Shown: one piece after another, positions 31,240-40,485 of the stretch | Layout: every line of letters begins with the position of its first letter | Position numbering within the stretch: position 1 is the stretch's first letter | Assembly (NCBI GenBank): GCA_017616445.1 | Contig: JAFZYE010000004.1 | Coordinates: 92,841 to 140,086 of the forward strand | Direction of reading: 5' to 3' | Source: Bacteroidaceae bacterium | GTDB taxonomy: Bacteria; Bacteroidota; Bacteroidia; Bacteroidales; Bacteroidaceae | Length of the DNA: 47,246 nucleotides | Position numbers and translations under genes: made by a program | Notes under the pieces: generated by a model | What the model was told of the DNA's origin: nothing | What the model saw: the letters and a program-made list of their open reading frames with translations, nothing else | Database searches by the model: none

Positions 31240-32076
31240 ATGGCAGAGTTATTCAACAAAGAGGCTCTGGACGCACTCGACGATCATAGCGAAGCCGAGG
31301 AGATGGCCAGGGTAGCATCGCCGAAGGTAAAGATCGTGATAGCTGCGATGGTGGCGATGATGGTAGTAGTCATCTACTGGTGCATCTTCGGTACCATCAA
31401 CTACAAGGTGACAGCTCAGGGAGTGGTCTTTCCTTTCGCCGAAGCTGCTCCTATCTGTGTACCTTACGATGGAGCAGTGAGCCGCAGTCTGGTGGGGCAT
31501 GGCAAAGCTGTAGCATACGGGACGGGTATCGTGGAGATACGAAATGCACTCTCCACCTCCGTTGTGATGGCTCCGCGTGACGGGGTGGTCATCCAGACCC
31601 TTCAAGCTGGCACTCAGTTCAAGGCAGGTGAGCCCGTCGCATGGCTGTTGCCCCAGACACAGCAGATGGCTGGGCGCGAAATGCTCTGCTATGTGACCTA
31701 CAATGACTTGCGCAAGCTGAGGATAGGTCAGCAGGTGCAGGCAACGCCTGCCAATCTGGAACGCGAGAACTGGGGCTACGCCTACGGACGGGTGGCGGGC
31801 ATCGAACAGTACCCCACAACACGGCAGGAAATTGTCAGTCGGTTGAAACTCGACCCTTTGGCTGCTTTCATTCAGGATGGTCAGGCGATGTACGAGGTGA
31901 GGGTGACCCTTGATGAACAAAACGGCGGTCTCGTATGGAGCCGTGAGAAGAGCCGTGACGTGAAGGTAGAAAATGGTTCATTGTGTAATATTCAGATCAT
32001 TACGCAGAAGAAACCTGTATGGCGTGTCCTCATCGGAACAGTTGAGAACACCGTTCAGTCGTTGACAGGGAATTAA
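31240..32076 (+). CDS. HlyD-family inner-membrane adaptor, NHLM type
   Basis: A 278-residue membrane-fusion protein. A short cytoplasmic N-terminus rich in acidic residues precedes one membrane segment at about 31-51 (VIAAMVAMMVVVIYWCIFG). The periplasmic part has lipoyl-like hairpin halves (PYDGAVSRSLVGHGKAVAYG and PRDGVVIQTLQAGTQFKAGEP) and a beta-barrel domain. It lacks a long coiled-coil hairpin, as is usual for the short HlyD proteins of NHLM bacteriocin export systems. It would link the two ABC exporters at 32160 and 34373 to the periplasmic parts. It is likely cotranscribed with the STAS gene upstream and the exporter genes downstream. Confidence 0.87.
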   Translation: MAELFNKEALDALDDHSEAEEMARVASPKVKIVIAAMVAMMVVVIYWCIFGTINYKVTAQGVVFPFAEAAPICVPYDGAVSRSLVGHGKAVAYGTGIVEIRNALSTSVVMAPRDGVVIQTLQAGTQFKAGEPVAWLLPQTQQMAGREMLCYVTYNDLRKLRIGQQVQATPANLERENWGYAYGRVAGIEQYPTTRQEIVSRLKLDPLAAFIQDGQAMYEVRVTLDEQNGGLVWSREKSRDVKVENGSLCNIQIITQKKPVWRVLIGTVENTVQSLTGN

Positions 32077-32095
32077 TAGTATAGCGTCTAAAGTT

Positions 32096-32157
32096 TTTAC
32101 ATTTTACATTTAACATTTTACATTTTACATTTTACATTTAACATTTAACATTTTATC
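32096..32157. repeat. ACATTTTACATTTAACATT ladder before the C39 exporter
   Basis: Tandem TTTTACATTTAACATTTTAC units fill nearly the whole spacer between the HlyD gene and the ABC exporter gene. Confidence 0.85.
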
Positions 32158-32159
32158 TA

Positions 32160-34295
32160 ATGGGTAAGGTTGCGAAAGTGCCGCAGGTGATGCAGATGGA
32201 GGCCGTGGAGTGCGGAGCCGCCTCGCTGACCATGATACTGGCTCACTATGGCAAGTGGCTTCCGCTGGAGGAGGTGAGAACAGCCTGTGGAGTGTCGCGC
32301 GATGGCTCAAGTGCAAAGAGCATCCTCTATGCTGCACGCAACTACGGGCTCGAAGCCAAGGGGTTCCGCACTACTCCCGAAGCTTTGGAAGGCAGGCAAC
32401 CAGCCATCATACATTGGGACTTCGGACACTTTGTCGTCTTCCGTGGTTTTGACCGTAAGGGACGTGCCTGTATCAACGATCCGGGTGCAGGTCAGGTGAA
32501 ATGGCCGATGGAGGAGTTTCGCAAGCACTACACGGGTATCTGCCTGACCTTTCAGCCAACTGAGCGGTTCAAGCCCGACGGTCAGCAGACCAGCATCCTT
32601 TCGTACGTCAGGAAAAACATGAAAGGGGCAGGAGAAGCATTCTGGCTTACCTTTGTATTTGCTCTTTTGGGCGCTTTCGTAGCACTCATAAGTCCACTTT
32701 TCACCCGAATATTCCTCGACGAAATCCTTTCAGGTAGAAATGCCGACTGGGCCACGTGGTTCTTTATGGGAATGTCTACTTTGGCCTTGTTCCAGTTCTT
32801 CATCGTGCTGATGCAGAACCGCTATTCGAAACTTGTGGCCGGTGCTTTGGCGTTGAAGGGCAACAAGAGATACTTGTACCACCTGTTGCGACTTCCTATG
32901 CCGTTCTTTGCCATGCGAAACATTGGTGACCTCCAACAGCGAATGCACCTAAACCAGAGCATCACTCACTCATTAGTTGTAATATTGGCACCACAGGTCA
33001 TCAACATCGGTCTGCTGGTACTCTATCTGTTGCTGATGATTTCTTATTCACCCTGGCTCACGCTGATAGGAGTCATAGCTGCAGGCATTAACTTAGGATT
33101 CGTACAATATTACTCGAAGCACCGTATCAACCTCATCCGTTCGATGCAGCAAAGCGAGGGACAGTATTTTTCTGCTACCATCTCCTGTATCGACAACATG
33201 GAAAGCATCAAGGCAGCAGGTGCAGAGACCGGCTTCTTCAAGTATTGGAGTGGGCTGTGGGCTCACAAGTTCAACGTCAACGCTAATGCTGATGAGCAGC
33301 AGGCGCAGATGGCCCTGCTCCCTGTGCTGGCTAACGGGTTGGTGAACACGGCCGTGCTGGTACTTGGAGCCTATTTGATTCTGAGAGGCGACCTGACCGT
33401 GGGTATGCTCATGGCATTCCAAGGATTCATGGGCTCGTTTCTCGCACCAGTGAATGAGGTGGTGAATGCCTCGCAGAGGATTGTCGAGATGCGAAGCCAG
33501 ATGGAGCGTGTGGAGGATGTGATGAAATACCCCGAAGACCATAGAGATTCTAAAGGCGAGATACAGCAGGGAAAACTCGGTGGACATTTGGAGCTGAAGC
33601 ATGTCACATTCGGTTACTCGCCCTTGCAACCCCCACTTATCGAGGACTTCAACCTGAAGATAGAACCCGGACACAGCGTTGCATTTGTCGGCACGAGCGG
33701 ATGTGGAAAATCGACCTTGGCCAAACTCATCAGCGGTCTGTACAAACCGTGGAGTGGTGAAATCCTCTTTGACGGCAGGCCTATTGAAAGCATCTCAAAT
33801 GAAGAACTGACGAATTCTGTGGCCGTCATCGACCAAAACGTGGTGCTCTTCGATGACACCGTGGCTCAGAACATCCGAATGTGGGATCCAAGCATCGAGG
33901 ACTTCACAATGATGATGGCATGCAACGATGCCCAGATACGTGCCGATATCGTAAGCCGTCCAGAGGGTTTCGGTACGAAGATTGTCAAAGGCGGACAGAA
34001 CTTCAGTGGTGGGCAGCGCCAACGAATAGAGATGGCTACGGCTCTGGCCAAGGAACCTTCCATCCTCATCATGGACGAGGCCACCAGTGCGCTCGACCCT
34101 AAGACCGAGGACGAGGTGATGAAGCGTATCCGACGCATGGGACCGACACAAATCATAGTGGCTCACCGACTGAGTACCATCCGCGACTGCGATGAGATTA
34201 TTGTGATGGATCAAGGCAAGATATTACAGCGTGGGCGACATGAGGATTTGATAGCCCAAGAAGGATTCTATCAAGACCTGATGCGAAGCGAGTAA
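32160..34295 (+). CDS. NHLM-type ABC exporter with C39 leader peptidase domain
   Basis: A 711-residue bifunctional exporter. The N-terminal C39 peptidase domain has Cys18 in MEAVECGAASLTMIL, His90 in HWDFGHFVVF and Asp107 in INDPGAG, the complete triad region for cleavage after double glycine. A six-helix transmembrane domain follows (about 155-430), then the nucleotide-binding domain with Walker A GTSGCGKST, signature FSGGQRQR, Walker B ILIMDEATSALD and the H-loop IVAHRLS. This architecture cuts leaders in the cytoplasm while exporting the core. The Gly-Gly peptides at 18257, 19376 and 26696 are the obvious cargo within the window. It is the first of two adjacent ABC exporters, as in NHLM systems. 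Confidence 0.94.
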   Translation: MGKVAKVPQVMQMEAVECGAASLTMILAHYGKWLPLEEVRTACGVSRDGSSAKSILYAARNYGLEAKGFRTTPEALEGRQPAIIHWDFGHFVVFRGFDRKGRACINDPGAGQVKWPMEEFRKHYTGICLTFQPTERFKPDGQQTSILSYVRKNMKGAGEAFWLTFVFALLGAFVALISPLFTRIFLDEILSGRNADWATWFFMGMSTLALFQFFIVLMQNRYSKLVAGALALKGNKRYLYHLLRLPMPFFAMRNIGDLQQRMHLNQSITHSLVVILAPQVINIGLLVLYLLLMISYSPWLTLIGVIAAGINLGFVQYYSKHRINLIRSMQQSEGQYFSATISCIDNMESIKAAGAETGFFKYWSGLWAHKFNVNANADEQQAQMALLPVLANGLVNTAVLVLGAYLILRGDLTVGMLMAFQGFMGSFLAPVNEVVNASQRIVEMRSQMERVEDVMKYPEDHRDSKGEIQQGKLGGHLELKHVTFGYSPLQPPLIEDFNLKIEPGHSVAFVGTSGCGKSTLAKLISGLYKPWSGEILFDGRPIESISNEELTNSVAVIDQNVVLFDDTVAQNIRMWDPSIEDFTMMMACNDAQIRADIVSRPEGFGTKIVKGGQNFSGGQRQRIEMATALAKEPSILIMDEATSALDPKTEDEVMKRIRRMGPTQIIVAHRLSTIRDCDEIIVMDQGKILQRGRHEDLIAQEGFYQDLMRSE

Positions 34296-34341
34296 AAGGA
34301 AAGTCAAAATATCGTCATAACGAAATAACGAGAATTATCAA

Positions 34342-34353
34342 TGGGCGAAAGCC
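34342..34353. repeat. GGGC-GAAA-GCCC hairpin, copy 2
   Basis: The second copy of the GNRA-tetraloop hairpin, again preceded by AT of an ATG (ATGGGCGAAAGCCCC), located 20 nt before the TTG start of the second ABC exporter. The ATG itself is followed in frame by a stop at 34368. Confidence 0.65.
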
Positions 34354-34372
34354 CCATAAAAAGGGAATAGCA

Positions 34373-36541
34373 TTGGCAGTATATATCAACCAAATCAATA
34401 AACGGCGAGCAGCAGAAAAGACTGCATTGGCTGAGGTGAACGAAAAGACCGCCCAAAGGCTCGGTCTGCCCAGTCAGAAGCGTGTCGTGCCGCAAAGCAA
34501 CGAAAGTGCGTTGCGCCAAGTGCTTGAGGCTCTCGGTATCACCGACTACGAGCTGGAAGACGATGATATGCTCTCGCCCGAGGAACAGTTGACGGGAATT
34601 CTGCGACCTCGTGGCATCATGATGCGCGACGTCCGCCTGACGGGTGAGTGGTGGCACGAGTGTGTCGGACCGCTACTCGGTTATGCCAAAGACGGACGAC
34701 TTGTGGCACTCACGCCGACAAAGACAAGTCTAGGCTACCAATACCGCGAAAAGGACGGAAGCATCCGAAAGGTGGGTAAACGTGAGATGGCTGATGAACT
34801 GAAACCAACTGCTATCACCTTCACCAAGGCTCTGCCGCTGCGGCCTCTGAAGATGAAAGATCTTTTCATGTTTACGTGGAGTGCTGTGTCGGGACCGAAT
34901 GCGCTGCTGCTCTCGGCGTGTGCCCTTGTGGTAGTGTTGCTTGGCATGTTCACTCCGATGGCCAACAAACTCATCTTCGATTCCGTCATTCCTACCGGTG
35001 ATGCCAGTGATTTGCTCCCCATCACGGGGCTACTCATCGGTGCAACCGTCAGCACACTTTTGCTAACACTTACACGCAACCTCTACATCATCCGTATCCA
35101 GCATATTGTGGAAATGCACGTGCAGAACGCCATGATGGCCCGTACTTTCTTGCTCAGTCCGACTTTCTTCAGCAAGAACTCAAGCGGTGAACTGACGGCC
35201 AAACTGCAAAACGTCGCATCGCTGGCCTCGCTCGTCAACGAAAGCATTGTCGGAGCTTTGTTGGCAGCTGTGCTCAGCGTGATTTATCTCGTGCAAGTGT
35301 ATCTTTACGGCGGACAGCTGTTGTGGCCCGCGCTTGGTGTCATCCTCATGCAGTTGATTATATTGCTGCTGAACTATAAGGATACCGTAGAGGAACAGCA
35401 CAATTACACAGAGAGTGCAACCAAGTTGAGCGGTCTGGAATACAATCTCTTTGCGGGCATTCAGAAACTCAAGCTTACAGGTTCTGAAAACCGAGCTTTT
35501 ACCCGTTGGCTCGACCACTACAGCAATAGCGCACGTTTCATCTATAACCCTTCATGGAAGGACCGTCTCTATCCCGCACTGGCTGCTCTGATTGGGCTCG
35601 GTGGCACCTTGCTCATCTTCTGGAGTGCGCTTTCGAACGGCATCACCACTTCTGATTATATTGCTTTCTGTTCGGCATTTGGTATGATTACCGCTTCGAT
35701 AGCCCAACTGAATGGAGTGGTGCCGAGTCTGGCACAGATTAAACCGCTGTTGGAAAGCGTAAAACCCATCTTGGAGGCCGTGCCCGAAATCGAGGATAAG
35801 GCGCCTCAGGTGGAGGAATTATTTGGCGGTATTGAAGTGTCAGGTGTGTCGTTCCGCTATCAGGAGGACGGACCGCTGATTCTCGATGACCTCTCGCTGA
35901 AGATTGAACCAGGTGAGTATGTCGGTATCGTGGGCAAGTCGGGCTGCGGAAAATCGACGCTGATGCGACTGTTGCTCGGTTTCGAGCAACCGCTGACAGG
36001 TGGAATCTACTACGACAACTACGACCTGTCGAAGGTCGATAAGGCCTCGTTACGACGGAAGATTGGCTGCTGCCTTCAAAGCGGTAGTCTGTTTACGGGC
36101 GACCTGTTCCACAATATCACCATCACCGCTCCATGGGCCACACACGACGATGCCTGGGAGGCACTTCGTATGGCTTGCTTGGAGGAAGATGTGCGACGGA
36201 TGCCGATGGGACTGCACACAGTGGTCTCAGAGGGTGGGGGAGGATTCAGCGGCGGACAGAAGCAGCGAATTCTCATTGCCCGCGCTCTCATTGCGAAGCC
36301 CGATATCATCTTCTTTGACGAGGCGACCAGTGCGCTCGACAATATCTCGCAGAAGGCAGTCTCGGATAACCTCGATGAACTGATGTGTACTCGCGTGGTC
36401 ATCGCCCATCGTCTCTCTACTATCCGTCACTGCGACCGCATCATCGTACTCGATAAGGGAAAGATAGTGGAGCAGGGCACTTTCGAGGAACTGATGGAGA
36501 ATAGGGGACTATTTTACAAAATGAGTTTAAGACAACTGTAA
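34373..36541 (+). CDS. NHLM-type ABC exporter, second subunit
   Basis: A 722-residue ABC exporter. The first coding-like codon that can initiate is TTG at 34373 (then AVYINQINKRRAAEK). The N-terminal 150 residues lack a C39 cysteine and instead resemble the extra soluble domain of the second NHLM ATPase (GYAKDGRLVALTPTK, EKDGSIRKVGKREM). A transmembrane domain follows (from about 165), then the nucleotide-binding domain with Walker A GKSGCGKST, signature FSGGQKQR, Walker B IIFFDEATSALD and IAHRLS. Both ATP sites look intact. It would form a heteromer or parallel exporter with the C39 protein upstream; such pairs are standard in NHLM systems. Gap to the next gene is 10 bp. Confidence 0.92.
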   Translation: MAVYINQINKRRAAEKTALAEVNEKTAQRLGLPSQKRVVPQSNESALRQVLEALGITDYELEDDDMLSPEEQLTGILRPRGIMMRDVRLTGEWWHECVGPLLGYAKDGRLVALTPTKTSLGYQYREKDGSIRKVGKREMADELKPTAITFTKALPLRPLKMKDLFMFTWSAVSGPNALLLSACALVVVLLGMFTPMANKLIFDSVIPTGDASDLLPITGLLIGATVSTLLLTLTRNLYIIRIQHIVEMHVQNAMMARTFLLSPTFFSKNSSGELTAKLQNVASLASLVNESIVGALLAAVLSVIYLVQVYLYGGQLLWPALGVILMQLIILLLNYKDTVEEQHNYTESATKLSGLEYNLFAGIQKLKLTGSENRAFTRWLDHYSNSARFIYNPSWKDRLYPALAALIGLGGTLLIFWSALSNGITTSDYIAFCSAFGMITASIAQLNGVVPSLAQIKPLLESVKPILEAVPEIEDKAPQVEELFGGIEVSGVSFRYQEDGPLILDDLSLKIEPGEYVGIVGKSGCGKSTLMRLLLGFEQPLTGGIYYDNYDLSKVDKASLRRKIGCCLQSGSLFTGDLFHNITITAPWATHDDAWEALRMACLEEDVRRMPMGLHTVVSEGGGGFSGGQKQRILIARALIAKPDIIFFDEATSALDNISQKAVSDNLDELMCTRVVIAHRLSTIRHCDRIIVLDKGKIVEQGTFEELMENRGLFYKMSLRQL

Positions 36542-36551
36542 TATATACAAT

Positions 36552-37433
36552 ATGAGAAAGATAATCTTGATCATAGCAGTCACCGCCATCATGGCAGGCT
36601 GTGGTGAATCCCGTCCCAGCCACCTTTCTGAAGGAATGGGCGCGGATAGTCTGGCCATAGAGAATATGGACTCTCAAGATAATTGCTCCCTTCCCCCGCA
36701 GGAAGGTGTTGGAGTTTCTACTATGGGTAAGGTGGTAGCTGCTCACTATGCTGATTTGTCGTTCGAAACGGCTCTGCCCATTGAAAAGGTGCTTGTGAAA
36801 AACGGTCAGCAAGTTCGACGTGGACAGACATTGGCCGTTCTTGACCAATACAAACTGCGTAACGCTATCGACCAGCAGCAACGTGCCATCGAGCAGGCTC
36901 AGCTGCAGATTGAGCAGGCTCAACTACAGATGCAGGATGTCATTATCTCGCAAGGATATGATCCAGACAAGGCTACTTCCATTCCTTCGGATGTAAGGCA
37001 TCATGCTGATGTTAAGTCGGGTTATGCGCTGGCTAATAACCAACTTGCTACGGCACGCACACAACTTGCTGCAGCACAGCATGAACTTCGTAGCGGTGTA
37101 CTTACTGCTCCCTTCGATGGTGTGGTGGCCAACCTTTCTGTGCAGGCTCATCAGTTGGCACAGCCAGGCCAGACGGTGTGTCGTGTGATTGCCACCGGTG
37201 ATATGGAGGTTGAATTCCGCGTGATGGAGGCCGACCTCTCTAAATATAAAATAGGTACGGGCGTAGACATCATTCCTGTTGCGGACCCAGGTATCCGTTA
37301 CAAAGCCATCGTTAGTGAAATCAACCCTGTCGTTGATGAGCAGGGAGCCATCACGCTTCGTGCTAAATTATCAGACGCGCAGAACCTCTTTGATGGCATG
37401 AATGTGGAAGTCATACTTGAAGATAAGAGTTAA
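36552..37433 (+). CDS. Lipoprotein periplasmic adaptor (HlyD/RND-type membrane-fusion protein)
   Basis: A 293-residue lipoprotein (signal MRKIILIIAVTAIMAGC, Cys17). After a short linker it shows LSFETALPIEKVLVKNGQQVRRGQTLAVLD, a lipoyl half-motif, then a coiled coil (DQQQRAIEQAQLQIEQAQLQ), the second half LTAPFDGVVANLSVQAHQLAQPGQTV, and beta-barrel and membrane-proximal domains. These are the parts of RND-type periplasmic adaptors, though no RND pump is present. Here it probably bridges the ABC exporters and the HlyD protein to the outer-membrane channel encoded 23 bp downstream. Two different adaptors in one export operon is unusual. Confidence 0.9.
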   Translation: MRKIILIIAVTAIMAGCGESRPSHLSEGMGADSLAIENMDSQDNCSLPPQEGVGVSTMGKVVAAHYADLSFETALPIEKVLVKNGQQVRRGQTLAVLDQYKLRNAIDQQQRAIEQAQLQIEQAQLQMQDVIISQGYDPDKATSIPSDVRHHADVKSGYALANNQLATARTQLAAAQHELRSGVLTAPFDGVVANLSVQAHQLAQPGQTVCRVIATGDMEVEFRVMEADLSKYKIGTGVDIIPVADPGIRYKAIVSEINPVVDEQGAITLRAKLSDAQNLFDGMNVEVILEDKS

Positions 37434-37456
37434 GAAACATTAGTTCGACGAAGTCA

Positions 37457-38986
37457 ATGAAGAAAAAATGTTTTATAATAAATAATAAGGTGTGGAACGT
37501 AGTTCGGCTTGGAGTGTTTTTCTTATTTCTTTATTCTTCACTCTTCTTTAACCATGCTTCTGCTCAGCAACGTGTCGTGCTCGACCTCGACCGTACGGTC
37601 CAGCTTGCTACCGACAGTTCATTGGCTGCACAGAAATACCAGAGCGTCTACGATATTTCCCGATTCCAATACCTTTCGTGGATGGCTTCGCGCAAGCCGC
37701 AGTTCTCTTTGGAGTCAACGCCCGTGATGTATCAACGTTACATGACTCAGCGTTACCTTTCGGATGAGGATATCGACATCTACCGCCAGCAGCGTATGTT
37801 CTATTCGCAGGCAGGCGTCACAGCCACTCAGAACATGGAGCGCTGGGGCGGACATTTCTATGGCTCCACCCAACTGGGCTACCTGCGTACTTTTGGCGAT
37901 CAGAACCAGACACAGTTCATGACCGTCCCCATCACCTTTGGATACAAGCAGGATCTGCTGTTCTACAATCCCTTGAAGTGGGCACGGCAGATAGAGCCGA
38001 TGAAGCTCACGCTTGCAGAGAAGACCCTCGCTTACGACCTCGAGACTGCCTCGGAGGTGGCTGTCGGCAAGTTCTTCGCCTTAGCTCTGGCTCAGGATCA
38101 GTTGCGCATGGCTGAGGAATACCTTGCATCCTGCGACACCATCTATGCGATTGCCGAGCGAAGATTCAGGATTGCCAGCATCTCCAAAGCTGAGTTGAGC
38201 ATCCTTGAGTTGGAGAAGACGAACGCCCGAACCACACTGGCCAATGCGCGTATCACTCAGAAAAGGGCAGCGCAGGAACTGGCCACCTATCTTGGCATGG
38301 TTCGCACAACAGATATTGAACTCGTCATCCCTACTGTCATGCAGAACCTGCGCATTGATGCTGTAGAGGCCATCCAGTATGCTCGCGAGAACAATCCTCA
38401 GTATCTCTCTTCGCGTCAGGCTACAACTGAGGCCCGTCGTGATGTTGAGCGTGCCAGAGTAGAGAAGAACCTAAGTGTGGGTCTTGATGCTTCGGTAGGC
38501 TTGAACCAAGTGGCCAACCGCTTTGTCGATGCCTATCGCCACCTGCTTTCGCAGGATATGTTCACCGTCACACTATCCATTCCCCTGAAAGACTGGGGAA
38601 AGCGTCGGAATGCCTATCTCGCTGCCCGTAGCACTTTGGAGGCAGCTGAACGTGCCGAACAGGAATCGGCCCGCGACACAGAGCTTGATGTGGCTTTGAC
38701 CGTTTCCGACTTCAACGAACGGCAAGCTATCGTGGAAACGGCACGCCAAGCACTTACCATCGCAGAGGATGCCTATGCTCAGACCCTTCAGCGATTCATC
38801 AAAGGTCAGGCCGATGCCTACAGCCTCTCAGTGGCACAGAGTCACTGGCAGACTGCTCGCCAGAACCAAATCGCTTCCTTGCAGAATTACTGGCTGACTT
38901 ATTACCATCTGCGCCGTCTCACGCTCTACGACTATCAGCGACGCGAAGTCATCCGTCCTTTTTCCCATTCCGCTCTAACAAGATAA
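37457..38986 (+). CDS. TolC-family outer membrane channel
   Basis: A 509-residue outer-membrane factor. It has a long signal peptide with a positive start (MKKKCFIINNKVWNVVRLGV) and hydrophobic core (FFLFLYSSLFF), cleaved near HASAQ. The mature protein has the two-fold alpha-barrel repeat of TolC-type trimers: long helices such as LEKTNARTTLANARITQKRA and TLEAAERAEQESARDTELDV, with the strand TVTLSIPLKDWGKRRNAY between. It would provide the outer-membrane exit for the exported peptides, completing a tripartite route. It follows the lipoprotein adaptor by 23 bp in one operon. Confidence 0.9.
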   Translation: MKKKCFIINNKVWNVVRLGVFFLFLYSSLFFNHASAQQRVVLDLDRTVQLATDSSLAAQKYQSVYDISRFQYLSWMASRKPQFSLESTPVMYQRYMTQRYLSDEDIDIYRQQRMFYSQAGVTATQNMERWGGHFYGSTQLGYLRTFGDQNQTQFMTVPITFGYKQDLLFYNPLKWARQIEPMKLTLAEKTLAYDLETASEVAVGKFFALALAQDQLRMAEEYLASCDTIYAIAERRFRIASISKAELSILELEKTNARTTLANARITQKRAAQELATYLGMVRTTDIELVIPTVMQNLRIDAVEAIQYARENNPQYLSSRQATTEARRDVERARVEKNLSVGLDASVGLNQVANRFVDAYRHLLSQDMFTVTLSIPLKDWGKRRNAYLAARSTLEAAERAEQESARDTELDVALTVSDFNERQAIVETARQALTIAEDAYAQTLQRFIKGQADAYSLSVAQSHWQTARQNQIASLQNYWLTYYHLRRLTLYDYQRREVIRPFSHSALTR

Positions 38987-39010
38987 TTATTGTATAAAAT
39001 CAAATCGATT

Positions 39011-40375
39011 ATGAAGAAAAATCTTTTCCTAAAAGCGGTGGCATTATGTTGTGCCATAGCTACACTATCGATGTTGACATCATGTAGCGACAACGACGAC
39101 AATCCTATTCGTTACAGTGCAAACATCACCGTAAATCCCAAAGCCCTTTACGACGAGCTCAACCTCTCCGCTAAGCTGCCTTTGTTGTTTGCTTATCAAA
39201 GAATCACAGTCGTCGACAGTGTGCTCATCTACGACCAGGACGGACTGCTGGTGAAGAAACTCGGAGCTGAGTCGTCCACTAATCTGGACCCGATGACCAT
39301 AGAGGCTAAGGGTCTGGCCGACGGTACTTATACCCTTGTGGCCTGGCAGTCAATCATCACGCATGTCGATGGGTATGACGAGTCAGCATGGGAGGTTACT
39401 GGTGAGGATCAACTCTCTACAGTCAGCGTCATGGCTACCCTAAATCCTCTGTTTTATGTCTATGCTTTGGGTTACGACGCTGCGACCCTTACTGTCAATG
39501 GTGGATCGGCAGATGTCAGCCTCACACCAAAAGCGGTGGGTAGCATCTGCCGTCTCACTGTGGATAACTTCACCGACGAATCGGGCTATGATAATGTCTT
39601 GTTGATGACCCTCGATGAGCAACTCAAACCTGGCATTCGTCTCAATCCTGCCCTTGACGAAAACGACCGTTATATCGAGAATACTGACCCTGACGCGTTC
39701 AACTGCGTTGGTTACTGTACTAACGAATGGGCTGACTACACTTTCTTTACACTGTCGCATGGCGACGATTTGTATCTTGAGCTTTTGGGTGAGAACGATG
39801 AAACAGTAGATTACATACATTCCATGGAACCCATTCAACTTGGCGTTGGTGAGAATGTTGCCTACTACATGGATTACAAGAGCCTCGCCTGGCAGCCACC
39901 TTTCTTCGGTAGCTCTGAGGCCGTAGAAAAATGGAAGAACGACCGCGAGGAAGGCATCCTGGTTGCCGAGCCCTTGTTAGACTGGGGCTGTAGCATCGCC
40001 GATATAGAAAAACATATTCAGGCCAAGCAGTGGTGGTACCCTGGCAATCAGGGACTTGAATACTGGGAGGAAGGTTATGCCAGCTGGCATCAATGGTATT
40101 GGGTAGCCAATAAGCTCACAGAGCAGTACCTCTTCGAGACTGAGGACGGACAGAACCTGCGCTTTGTCCAGTGTTATAACTGGAGTGAAAACTTACCATA
40201 CGAGGCTGCCAAGACCTGGCTGCTCAAACTGGGCTACACCTACCAAGGAACCACAGAGATTCCTTATGAAGATGGTACATTCGACTTCTTTATCTCTCCC
40301 GACGGGAAGTCAGCTGCCTACTCTCAGCCTTTCGACGAACATTGGTTCATTGTCTTCACTCCTTACGGAGGCTAA
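39011..40375 (+). CDS. Lipoprotein with Mfa2/FimB-like N-terminal domain
   Basis: A 454-residue lipoprotein; the ATG at 39011 gives signal MKKNLFLKAVALCCAIATL ending in the lipobox LTSC, whereas an upstream in-frame start at 38990 would only add seven residues. The N-terminal region (VDSVLIYDQDGLLVKKL, then GLADGTYTLVAWQ) resembles the beta-sandwich of Mfa2/FimB fimbrial anchor proteins. The C-terminal third (WWYPGNQGLEYWEEGYASWH to FIVFTPYGG) is tryptophan-rich and not recognised. It is the last gene of the export operon, 24 bp after the TolC-type gene, and is followed by a terminator. It could be a surface receptor, a carrier or a self-protection protein; none is proven. Confidence 0.72.
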   Translation: MKKNLFLKAVALCCAIATLSMLTSCSDNDDNPIRYSANITVNPKALYDELNLSAKLPLLFAYQRITVVDSVLIYDQDGLLVKKLGAESSTNLDPMTIEAKGLADGTYTLVAWQSIITHVDGYDESAWEVTGEDQLSTVSVMATLNPLFYVYALGYDAATLTVNGGSADVSLTPKAVGSICRLTVDNFTDESGYDNVLLMTLDEQLKPGIRLNPALDENDRYIENTDPDAFNCVGYCTNEWADYTFFTLSHGDDLYLELLGENDETVDYIHSMEPIQLGVGENVAYYMDYKSLAWQPPFFGSSEAVEKWKNDREEGILVAEPLLDWGCSIADIEKHIQAKQWWYPGNQGLEYWEEGYASWHQWYWVANKLTEQYLFETEDGQNLRFVQCYNWSENLPYEAAKTWLLKLGYTYQGTTEIPYEDGTFDFFISPDGKSAAYSQPFDEHWFIVFTPYGG

Positions 40376-40448
40376 CGTATCGCGTCAGGGACGTGTGATA
40401 CTGAACTCAGCTTGACGTTATAGGAGTTCTGAAATCATAACTTTACAC

Positions 40449-40485
40449 GGGCGGGGATGCCAAACGGCGCATCTCCGCCCGCTTT
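40449..40485 (+). terminator. Terminator at the end of the export operon
   Basis: GGGCGGGGATGC (40449-40460) pairs with GCATCTCCGCCC (40469-40480), with one G-U, around CAAACGGC. The following T-run is short (TTT). Confidence 0.72.

Noticed and set aside
18257-40375. Lanthipeptide, radical-SAM, YcaO or other classical peptide-modifying enzymes
   Set aside because: I looked for their motifs in all sizeable frames of the cluster and found none; only methyltransferase and glycosyltransferase types are present.
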